Source of the DNA: Notospermus geniculatus
Lineage: Eukaryota > Nemertea > Pilidiophora > Heteronemertea > Lineidae
Direction: 5' to 3'
Assembly (NCBI GenBank): GCA_002633025.1
Contig: NMRB01001013.1
Span: 1-64,000, forward strand
Length of the DNA: 64,000 nucleotides
Shown: in pieces, positions 24,401 through 36,800 of the stretch
Position numbering within the stretch: position 1 is the first letter of the stretch
Layout of the letters: each line of letters opens with the position of its first letter
The notes under the pieces: model-generated
Told to the model about the DNA's origin: nothing
The model's database searches: none
The model's input: only the letters and a program-made list of their open reading frames with translations
Translations under genes and position numbers: made by a program

Positions 24401-27400
24401 CAAGTAGAGTATAGCGGGCCAAGCCATGGTAAGTACACTGAGTGTGTACACGGAATAAAGGCCCTGTCACACTTCTGTGTATCCTAATTCCTTATGAGTT
24501 GTGCATTGACATTTTTTTCATACGCACCTCATATGCATCTCAATCATTTTGTGCAAGTTTTATGTACGCAGGCATGGGCACAGTATGGCCCAGTACGCTG
24601 GAAAGGTTTGGGAATGCACAGAAACTACGCTGCTACGCTGTTACACAGATCATAAGTTAATACGCAGCGTACGACTGCGTGTTGAAAAATTTTAGTAAGG
24701 AACTCATAAGGACTTGATACAATGTAAATGCAAAAGTGTGACAGGGCCATTGGTGGCACTGTATGGAGGTGTGTCACTTCCCACCAGTTGGCCCGCTATA
24801 CTCAACTTGACCCGATGAATTCTTTAGTCTGAGTGGGTCCTATTTCATTCGTCACAGCTGCAGACTTAGCAGAGGCTGAGCCCATATTGTGCACAATCTG
24901 CAATCAGAGATCATTTGTTTGCTAGATCAGAGAGAAAAGTAGTCAAGTGTTAGTGGAGCAGAGAAATAACAGACAGAGAGACAGACATCACAAACAAGGA
25001 TTGCCTACCCCACTTATCCATCTTATTAGCCTCTGAAATCATGGTGCAAAGTGACAGATTAGAAGAAGAGACAAGTGAATATAGCATACTGTACTACCAA
25101 CATTTGACCCTCCCCCAAGGGTGCGCACATGTAATGACATGCGATGAGACTTCACATCGCTCAAAAACGGCCTAAATAGCATTTTTCGTTCAGTAAAAAC
25201 TCATCTACAATGTGAAATCTCGGTTTTTCAGTGAATTGAGACCAAAGGCACACACCACAATTCAATGACAAGAATCCACTCTCATTTGGAAAATGGTGAC
25301 TGCCATTGAAGGGAACATATCAAAATGTCACCCCAGGAAAACATTGTTGACCGAGACCACACTGGGCCAAAGTCGATGGTTTTCGAAGGGTGATATGTCC
25401 CCCAACATGAAAGGGTACCAGTTTTCATACAAAAGTGACCAGATAGAATAGAGTTGACCTTTTTTAACCATGCCCATCAATGTATTACCCATTATGACAT
25501 GTAGAAACTGTCACATGGCGCGTACTGCCCAATCAAATTTACGGATTATACATTGATATGTACGATATTACTCGTTATCAAACATGCTGGCCTTGACAAA
25601 AAATAAGTTAAATAACATACAGTACATAAAATCTGAAAAAATACAACACCACAGAAATAAAATTTCTTGTCGAAGAGCAATATGAACAGTTCCAGTAAGA
25701 AAACATTCAGAAAATACCTGGCAAAAGTTTAATGCATCTGAGTACAGTTTGCGCCACATAAAAAGCAATACAAACACAGACAAGTGGCAAGTAACACGTC
25801 AGCAAATCGCACATACTGTACAAGAAGAATAATTGTCTCGTAGAAAAACAACAAACGATATTAGGCCTAATGCCTTGATTGCACATGCTGCTGATCCTGA
25901 CCCCATTAGATTACCGGCTTGTTCAGATACCACACCAGTTTTTGCAACCAATATTTGTAGCCAAAATGCGTTTAGCTCTGAAAATCACTCGAGATGGCCC
26001 CAAACGTGCTCGGACAGTCGCGTTCCAACGAAAAAGGTGTGTCTCTCAGCACCCGTTTGTCAAAATTGAACGACTGCCCATAGTTTTTGCACGACACGTG
26101 GCAAGTTGCACCAGTGTGTCTGCTAGGAATTTTTTAAAGGGGGGACTGCGGTAAGAGAAAATTTGACGCAATTCTTGGCCAAAAACACAAATTTTAACTA
26201 ATTTTTCCTTTTTAAGGAGGGGACATGCCCCCTGTACACCGGTGGAAACACTGGGAACAATCTCTAACATGGGGATATGACTTTTGGCAAAAGCTTTAGG
26301 TCACATGTACATTGATGAGCATTTAAAGATTTCTGATGAAGTGAGCTGACGCAGACAGGGCCAAAGAAAGGTAGTCACCAGTTGTAACAGCCTTGGAGAA
26401 AGTACTCGAAGGCCAGTGGGTGACTGAGCCAACACTCTTTGAACCATTGCTGTGAACTAAGTGTGCCACTAGGCTGTCAGCCACGTAAACCTTGATTTAG
26501 AAGACTTCCTTGTAATGTTAGAGTTCATCATATTTGACATGAATTGTTGGATTGAAGTGTGAAATCTGAACTGTGCCACAAATACCCCAAGATTACCTTT
26601 GCCTTGAGCAATTTGACCAGAAATGTGCAACCCTGGACCCCACCCAGGCAATCAAAGTAAAGTGTTGCTTGAATAAACATCACACTCAAGTTGTTCATCC
26701 AAAATGCCAAATGATAGAAGCCGGTCTTCTTAAATTTCACTGGATGAAGTAAACAGGACTTACCAGAATTATTCTGAAATTCTGTATTTCAGGAAAGTAA
26801 TATGAAATGGTCCATGGACCATGTGCTCACCGTGTTGGACATAACAGTCTCATGACAGAGGGATGAGCAATCTGGGTAAAGTCATTCCCGAGTAGGTGCA
26901 CTTTGGGTCACGTCGTTCCTGAGTTACAGCACTTTGACGATTTTCGATTTACGCCACCTGGCGGCCATATTGGATGTCCGATTGGGCCAGAACTTCACAT
27001 GCACATAAAGGTCATCTGCAGAGGGCCACATAGCACATTGGAGCGCTTTGGGTCAAGTCGTCCCTGAGTTACAGCACTTTGATGATTTTCGGGTTACGCC
27101 ACCTGGCGGCCATATTGGATGTCCAATCAGGCCGAAACTTAACATGCACATAAAGGTCATCTGCAGGGGGCCACATAGCAAATTGGAGCACTTTGGGTTA
27201 AGTCGTTCCTGAGTTACAGCACTTTGATGATTTTTGGGTTACGCCACCTGGTGGCCATCTTGGAAGTCAAATCAGTCCGAAATTCGACATGCATGGAAAG
27301 GTCATCTAGAGGGATGTAAATATCAAATTTGAGCACTCCACGTCAAGTCGTTCCTGAGTAATAGCAGTTACTTGATTTTCAGGTTACGCCACCTGGCGGC

Positions 27401-27814
27401 CATATTGGATGTCCAATCGGGCCGAAACTTGGTATTTTTAAAGGTACCCATCCAATGCATGTTTATGCAAGATATGAAGTCGCTTGGTGAAATAATGACA
27501 AACTGTGGCAGGTTCGTCACTTTTGTCGAACTTTGACCTCTGTGACCTTGAAAAGTAGGTCAAATCAAAAACCCGTTATATATGTTATGTATCCTTATTA
27601 CATACACCTATGATAAAAATTTGGAGAAGATCTAGTCATTAGTTCAGGAGTTATTGCACTTTTTGTGTTTTCGGTTTCCACCACCTGGTGGCCAAGCTAT
27701 GAGTCGAATCGGACCGAAACTTGGTGTCATGGGTCATCTGACCTAGGGGTATATATGTACCAAGTTTCAGATCAATAGCTCTGGCGGTTACGAAACGTGC
27801 CCTGCTAACGGAAC

Positions 27815-27845
<31 letters not shown>

Positions 27846-30800
27846 CCGACGGACGACGGACGCACAACCATTGTATAAGCTCACCACGGTGAGCTAATAA
27901 TACTGAAACGATCTTTCCTTGTTTTAGAACGGTGACCCCAAGACTCTTGGTTCCGGAGTCTGCAGATTCATAAGCACCTAACCTACCAACTTTGAAAATT
28001 CCTAAAACTTGTAATTATTTATTTATTATTTATAAATAAAATAAATAATAAATAAATGTATTTTATGGACACATACCGCAAGGACCACTGCAGCTGTACT
28101 CACAGGAATACAGACTGCAGATTATGACCATGTTTGCAGGAAACTTGAACAGCAGCAAACAGTAATACATTTAAATATCAATCTTCGTCAAGCATGGAAA
28201 TACAGTACGTTGCACAATTGACCTCCCAGAATCCGCGTACCTGCCTCGGACGTGGCGCGGAAGGTAACCTTCAGTTCATCGCGGATGGTACGGGTACGTC
28301 ACGCGTCTCTGTTGCGTGACGTCGGGTGAATGACGTTACGTCTTCACTGCATGCCTTCCATGACGCCGCGCCACGTCCTCGGAAGATACGAGGATGGTAC
28401 GAGAATGACGCTGCATGTGGTACGCGGGTGGTGCGCGCCGCGGAAGGGAGGTCAATTGTGCAACGTACTGTATAAGCTGAAATTGTGACAACGAATTACA
28501 TGTACATTTGATGCAGTACCGGTACATCAAATAGGCCTAAAGAAGAATTTTGGCGCGGTAAAAATATGCAATTTTTGACAGAATTCTGTCGATGGTTTGA
28601 AACTGAGCACAATTTTTGTGGTCTGTTTTTAATACTAACCTGATGACTGTGGTTGATTCAGAAAACCATATCCTGGGAGAGGCCTGAAAAGAAGCAGGTT
28701 TACATACTGTACGAACAGACTAAACAATGAAAGAGTATGCGAAATCTGTGGTGTGTTTGGAATGTGTCAAACATTTGAGTAAATTTGCTTTCATGTGACA
28801 TGTGATGTCGAAAGCATAATAATGACCAAGAGCAGATGTTTAAAACTTAATCATTTGTGAGAAAAGAAGAGAGTGAGACTGATGAGAGTTCAATGACAGA
28901 ATTCGCTAAAGGCAGATGAAACAGAAATTTAACTTGATTAAGGTACACATAATCTAAATGAAAGCAAAAGTAGATATCTATTTTTGATGAAAGGTGTAGA
29001 CTTGGGCAGGAGCTGACAAGACTTGATTAGGTATGGTAATATATGTGAGGCAGTCTAGAAAAAAAACCCGTCGGATGTCACTGAATGATCAACAAGGGCT
29101 GTCAGATTGCCTGTGATTTGATCTGCTACTGTTTACATGTACACCTGTTACCACTGTGGTGATTCGTACACTGACAGGACGGCCGTATCGGGTATTTTAC
29201 CCTTCTCGGACTCGTCTATCCCTGTTATTCATTGCTAAATAGGTAACCCAGGTACTTACATAACGCTTCTGCCATACCTTTCTGGCCACGAATAACAATT
29301 GATTGGATGAGTCAAATTCATACCGGAAGAGTAAGAGTACAAAAACGGTCGTCCTGTCAGTGTACGAATCACCACAGTGGTTACGAAGTACATTTCAACT
29401 ATTGAAATGTGCGGGTTCACCAAGGCAATAACACTTTCCTCAAATGCGACATCCGACGGGTTTTCTTAGACCGCCACACATATCATTATCAACGCAGCAC
29501 ACACCACCAAAGTCATGGCCACTCCTATCCAAATCTTCATCCGACGGGTTTTCTTAGACCGCCACACATATCATTATCAACGCAGCACACACCACCAAAG
29601 TCATGGCCACTCCTATCCAAATCTTCAGCAAGTAGTCAGGAATCAGCAGAAGACATTAACTTAATCCAAGGAAAGTAAAAAACAAAAAAGACAACAGAGA
29701 TAAAAAGTCTACTAGTAGTCCAGAACCAATTTTTTGGGAACTGGGTTATATAGATTAAAAGGAACATGCACACAAACAGGTGGGTATTTCATTCAACATG
29801 TCAACCACGCCAAAGTAAATTATGGCCCACAGACCATTTTTGTTCCACAATGTGAACAAAATCTTCAGAACTTGCAAATTCCATTTCTGACATGTCTGAA
29901 TATATGTATCTACAAAGCCAATGGGATACATGACATGCAACAGTGATCACAAACATCGATATTTTCCTTCCTTAATGGCCGCAACAGGGAAATAAAGGGT
30001 AATAAAGGGTATGCAAAACTCCAATCCATTAAGGATTCCGATTAGGACTCCAAATTGAGAAAAACTTGAACGGAGGAAGCCATCACTAGATGACATATCA
30101 GGGCATAAAAGAATATTCTAATCATCAAATACTAGACCGTACGGTATTCTTCCACGATAATCCTTGCTATAATACAGTTTACTGAAAAAAATGTTTTACG
30201 TTTTAAAGTAAATCTTATTTTTTTCAAGAAGTTCTAAGCAGATGATCCTGTCTTGTTAAATAATAAGTTCAGAATTAAATACAAAGATCGAAGACATCAG
30301 TGAACAAAAGTAACAAAAGGACAGAAAATGATGCAAACAGCAAGGTTTACAAAACAACAAAGGTTTGCAACTCAGAAGTAAAACATCGGCAGACGGACAA
30401 GAAATTGCAGGACTTGTCTTGACCTCTGCAACTAATACAGACTTCCTGTATTTTCCATCATTTTCATCTACATCATACCGGTACATCATATGAAAGTATT
30501 TTCCGGCATTTCCATCTTATTCACACTTGCCTGACATTGTAACTGATCATGACAACAAAACCACAGGCAGCTTGATTATGCATCGATTACAAAACTGACT
30601 AACTTCAACTGAGACAAAGGCCTACATTAGCCTTGGTCACACTGTATAAAATGCCTGTTTTTTTGCAGTCACACCTATGAATTGCCGGGCTTCAAGAAAC
30701 CTGTGTCTGAAAAACACGTGTTTTTGAAACACGGCAACCTGTGTTTTTCGAACCCCGGGTCTGGAGAGGGGAAATTCATGTAGTGTGACTTCAAAATCCA

Positions 30801-33800
30801 CGTGTTTTCGTTACCGGTAGTTCTTAGCACGACTACAGATGGCGCTGGGTTCGGTTGCGTGGTACACATGCGCCTCCAACACAGAAATGACTGAAGAGTC
30901 AGTGCATGCAGCGGACTTGTCGCCAGGCTACTTAACTACAATGAATAAGTAGTGTGACCTCTCGCAGGGCTTTTCATACATGTACACACGCCACACGGGT
31001 TTGACATGGGTCTGGAAAAACACGAGTATTTTGAACAGGTGTGACCAAGGCTATTCTAATTCCAATGTAATCAGGCATGTAATCGGCTGACTGCGAATAA
31101 GGGGTCATGATCAGTTACATTACATGTAGGTCGGACAAGTGAGTGGAAAAGACTTTACTGCAGAAACATTGAGGAAGCTCTCACACTACATAATGTAGTC
31201 GTACAACGTAGAAGAAAATACCAACAAGTTACTTTGCTTTTGTGTAAAACAGCAAAATCATTTCACATCAACAAGACTATCCATCACCACACAGTCTCAA
31301 GGCACAATACTGTGCAAACACGAAGTTTCGACAAACCTTTTCGAATGAAAGCTTTTTCTTCAATAAATCAAAGTTTAAATAACGGTTAAAAGAGACCATC
31401 TTAAAAATTTCACATCAAACTGTAAATATGGTCAGGCACAATTCACTCTACATGTAGTATGCAGAGAATAAAACAATGTACATGTGATGCACAGGCATAT
31501 TGTATGCAAGTAGAGTATTTGCTGACGCCAATGAAGTGCTGTTTCCCGATTCACACATTGATTATTCCTGCGAGGGAAATATTTGTCAATTTGTGCAGAC
31601 CATCTCAATCGTCAGGTTTCATTGACATATTGGAAATTACCAATTGGTTATTGATCTGGCATCAGATGTTTCATGTCATACTTTGCGAAGACAGAAGATC
31701 AAGCAATGACATTGTACAAACAACTACCGTAATTTTCGGGCTATAAGGTGCGGCCTTTTTCTTTGAAGAAGGGTCTAAAATTGGGGGTGCGCCTTATAGG
31801 GTGGTGCGCCTTATCTGTGGCTTGAGTCCAACAATTTGATCAGAAGTGTCAAGACGCTGACGAACCCAAGCATTCAAGCATGCATGGATGATGCACTGAA
31901 GCATTCACTGATTAAACTGCACCTTATACGGTGGTGCATCTTATGTATGGATTTCGTCAAAGATTTTGGGTGAAATTAGGGGGTGCGCCTTATAGTCAGG
32001 TGCGCCCTATAGTCGTGAAAATACGGTAATAAATATTGGTCTGGATCATCCTTAGCTACACTAGAAATGTCCAAAAAAAGATATTAATCAACTATCAAGT
32101 AACACATTTACTAACAGTATGCTACGTCTACTTGGGATCTTGCAAGCTGTCCTGAAATGTTTTTATTACCCTACACTATAGTGTAATCATTTTGGACCAT
32201 CCTGTAGTCTACTCTTAGGGACAGTTTTCAATATACCGTACATGTATACGCAAATATTTTCGCAGGATAATATTTCATGAATTGAACATTTTTTTTCTGT
32301 TTCGCATGGATTAATGTTTGCGTCAAGGGCAGGGGGGAGGGAAGTGACTGGATTGTTGGGGGGAAACTTTTATGCTTGTATTAATATTCGCAGTGAAATT
32401 TTGATTCCACGATTTTCGCGAGAATTTTTACACGTGAAAATATTTGCGTATATGGTAGATGCTACTCAGATCCTTTTTGCCAAAGGAATACTACAGTACC
32501 TCTAACATTATTGGGATCTTGCAACAAGACCCTCTGCATGATATTGACAGTGGATACATTTTGGGACATCCTGTGAGTCTACACTTACTTGAAACAGTTT
32601 TCATTGTAGATACTGCTCCAGATTCTCTGTGCTGAATGTCCTTTGTAGCCAGTGAAACGCTCTGGGTTCAACAACAGATCAACGTATTGCATGTCTGCAG
32701 AATTTTCATCTGAAATTGACAGGCAACAATTTTGAAATGTTCACTTGATATGAATCAAGATGAAAACATCTAGTTCACAAACATGCCAAATGACTTGAAC
32801 TCTTTGGGCCGTATTCTAGAAGCTTCCTTAAGTGTAAGGTCGACCTTTAGCTATTGTTTGCAGGGTAGAATACAAAAGATTAAGGTCGACCTTACACTTA
32901 AGGAAGCTTCTAGAATACGGCCCTTTGAATGAGAGTTATAGATCTGCAGGTAGAGAGAGAGGGGCTCATGTCTTCCGAGTTTCATTTGTCTCCGTCAATT
33001 TCAGCGTTACGTTATTTTACGTTACACCAAGAATATCTAAATCCCATCTGATCAAGTCAGATCAACTTTATTCTCAGATATCATCTTGCAGAATAATTTT
33101 TAGCTCATTGTCCAATATGGCAATGCAATGATGACGTTTTGCACCCGACGGCAGAATCTCTCAATGATCACAGCTAAGAAATCATGGGGAACCCACTCCC
33201 CACAGACTTCTGTATTAACACAACATCTTGTATTGCACTGGCACGAACTTTTTTCCTAATCCATAGGAAAATACGATCATTGGTAATGACCGTGGCGTAC
33301 TGCTACACTATACGCAAGGATTTTTACTTACCATCAATCTCACAAAATGTCTCTAAAAGGTCATCATGTTGTTTCCAGGACTTGAACGCTTCTTCACTTT
33401 CTTCACTGAAAAAAACAATATTGTTCAAGATAAAGAATCACCTTCACAGTCTAGCCTAGTTATACTAACTATACGCATGAAATAAGTGACAGACATGTAC
33501 GGTACTCTATATTGGTCCCCCAACAATGCATTGGCAGCTACACAGTAAGCAGGCCTACAAGTACTTGCCCCATTGTGGCGAGCTGGGAAAATACAGCAGT
33601 TTATCTCTGACATTCATCTCTGACGTTCAGCTTTGATTTAGACTTACCTGATGGTTTTGTCAAGGTATCCCAGTTCATCATCATGATCTTCTTTATCTTT
33701 GCAAGAACTCTCTGTACCCTGTGCTTCTTTTCGGTACTGCAAAACATGAATTAAAGACTGCATCTTAGATCATGAATATATCAATCTTTATGCTGCCAAG

Positions 33801-36800
33801 GAGGTTGCCTTTCACCAACTTTTTACATAGGACTGCAGAATATGAAATAAAGCCAAGAAACAAAACAAGTTAACACTCCTGAAGTCAATATCATACATGT
33901 ATCAAAATTAAACAATACGCACTTTATTTTTACCATGTCCATTCACCGAATTACTGTTGGTTTTTCCTTTCAGGCCTTCAGGCAGATTCTCCTAGAAAGA
34001 GAATGCAAAGGTCAATACAGAGAATTTTGAAAACAAATAAAGAATGGGCCTGGCCAAGAAGAGCACTCTATGGTTACACATTTTATACATATACATGTAA
34101 TGCTGAGATCACTATGAAACACATGACATTGATATATTTAACTACGGTATCTTTATTTTGTAATTTGCATATCAGGTAATACAAAGCAATGAGCATTCAA
34201 TTTCTCCAGACATAACAATGTGTGCAATGGGACCACAGCTGACCAGTTGGATGATTCAGCCAGCTGTTTATCAGTACTGGGAGTTATCACATATGGTGTG
34301 CAAAAAAATTGAAGGCAAAGAGACGATATAAACCATGACAAATCTGAAAATAAAACATTCACAAGCAGGTGACACTGACAGGTGTTTGTAGAGCAATGAA
34401 TCATATCAAAAATATACATGGCTCAATGTATGATTTTTTCATTACAATGGGTGATATGAATAAAAATAAGTAATAACTTTTACTCCAGTTTTTGAAGTAT
34501 TTACTGGTGACTATATGAATAAAACAGGAGTAATTACTGCAAGTAATTACTTGTAGCTACTACTAATAAGTATTACTTAATACTAGTGCAGTAGTTACTC
34601 CAAAAACAGTAAATACTGCCGAGGATATGAATAATCAGCAGTATTCACTAGGACTTTCCCAGTTATTACTTGAAATTTTCAAGGTAGCTCCAGACCTACC
34701 TTGGACATCGAAGCATACAGAAGTTTAATAAAAATCATGGCAGCGTTTATGAATAAACCGCGGAAAAGAAGGTGTATGAGCCAAGAAGGACATGTTCTGA
34801 GTAGAATTACAGATGCCTTTAGCGATTTGAAGAGGAAAATGTATGGATCGCACAGAACTTCCTAGTAGAAAGTACAGGTGTTATATTTGCAGGTGTTTCT
34901 GTGAATGAGTGTGCTCCCCCCCCCGCCCATTGTTTGGGAAATGCTGGCAGATGTTTCTCTGTGTGTCCCCTGTTGTCAAGTCGCCGCTTATTCCGTCAGA
35001 CAATAGTAGGGGAACACTCACAGATGGGGAACACTGGCAGATGTTACACTGGCACAAAATATCCAGTGAACCTCCCTAAGGTCATATCGGCGTCTTTCAC
35101 TTGATGCACATACACAATGAAGGTCTATTCTCACTGATCCTATGCAACAAAGGAAATATTTGTAAAACACCCTTATTACCTGTAACCACATTTCAGTAAT
35201 GTGGTTGTTCAATTTCAGTACAGTGAACCCAGGACTCAGACGAGTAAAAACTAGTAGGGCAGAAGTGATTACTTTGCAGTAAAAGCAACTGTTTATTCAT
35301 ATGAATTCAAGTGTTCACTTCTACTAGGAGTAAAAACTTGGGATTAGTTACTTTTACTTTTAGTAACTACTAGCTAGTAGATACTGATTTTTATTCATAT
35401 CACCCAATGTTACTAATTTCTGCATGGATCATGTTTTTCGAAGGAGATGAATGAAGGAGTTGCCAGGGAAGCTGACGGCTCCAGTAAGGATTCAAGAGTG
35501 ATAATCTAATTTATTACTTTGAAACGACTTTTAAGAAGGCTTTGAAAACCTTTTTATTTGTACGTTAATGTTTTATATCTTAATACTTTCTGTTTTTATT
35601 CTACAGGTGCTTAGAAAATGATGTCATTAATGCCCCAATCACACTGAGCTAGTTCTCAGTACAATGTACGTTCTTGCAAATTTTGCCGAACGGGTTCAAA
35701 CTGTGTGTGAACGTAGTGACAACTTTTACAGTCTTTTTACGAACTGCATGGACGGGAAAGGTGCTCCACAACATCGAAGCATTATTTGGCCAAGGGTTAC
35801 ACGTTCTAGCCCGTTTTACGATTTTTTTTAGGACGGGGCAAGACGTTTTGAGAACTACTTCAGTGTGACAGGCCCTTTATGTAGCACTTTATTATGAATA
35901 CGGGTAAATTATTATTATTATAATATGAGACAAATAGATAGCAGATGAAACAGAAAACAGATGATCAAGAAGCTGTGACAAATCTGAAATGAAAAATCAC
36001 AACTCGGTGTAAACTGCGCAATGGATCACATACCAAAGGAGATAAATTAAAATTGTCAGAGAACCACAGAAATGGGTGACATCATTTTCTAAGCACTGTA
36101 CAATAAAAACAGGAAGTATTAAGATATAAAACATTAACGTAGAAATAAAAAGGTTTTCAAAGCTTTCTTAACAGGTGTTTCAAAGTCATATCAAATGAAG
36201 CCAGCAATCGAATTCAAAGAACCATATTTTGTGGCCAAATCTTCATTTGGGAAGTCAAGCAGGAGGGACAAGGATGAGATTTTTCTAATCCAATAAAACT
36301 AAATTAATTAGTTGACTGAGGACAACTGCAAACTCTTGATTCAATGATTGCTTACCTTTGAACATGGTTTTACATGACAATCTCGGAGGGAACATTCATA
36401 CGTGTTTTCCCAGAAAGCACAAGGCTTGTTTATGTTCACCTGGTAAATGGAGGCAAAGAAATGACTGTGAAGTGTGATGAATATTCTAATGAAATGACAT
36501 TTAAAATAAGGCACCAAATCTATTAGTGACAACAGGTCAGACGCCGCAAATCAATTCTAAGGTATTGTAATTGACTATTGATAAAAGACAACTATGATAG
36601 CAAAAAAAACACTTTATTACAAAGAAAGATATATTTTGAAAAATTGAAAGCCATACAGTACAAATATTTCTCCCTTGTGCTGAAAAAAATTCTATTTCTG
36701 TGGAAAGCAGCAATGGTAATCTCCTAATTAATTGTTGGGCCAACACCTTCTGCACGACTTCACATGAACTTACCTTGAAATATCTAAAGTAGTCTTTCTC

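Noticed and set aside
26804-27896. Serine-run and threonine-run frames at the (ACG)n end
   Set aside because: Microsatellite tail of composite repeat F.
35505-36187. Long inverted repeat as a microRNA or siRNA locus
   Set aside because: It could form a hairpin transcript, but it looks like a foldback element with a nested insertion and there is no independent sign of transcription.
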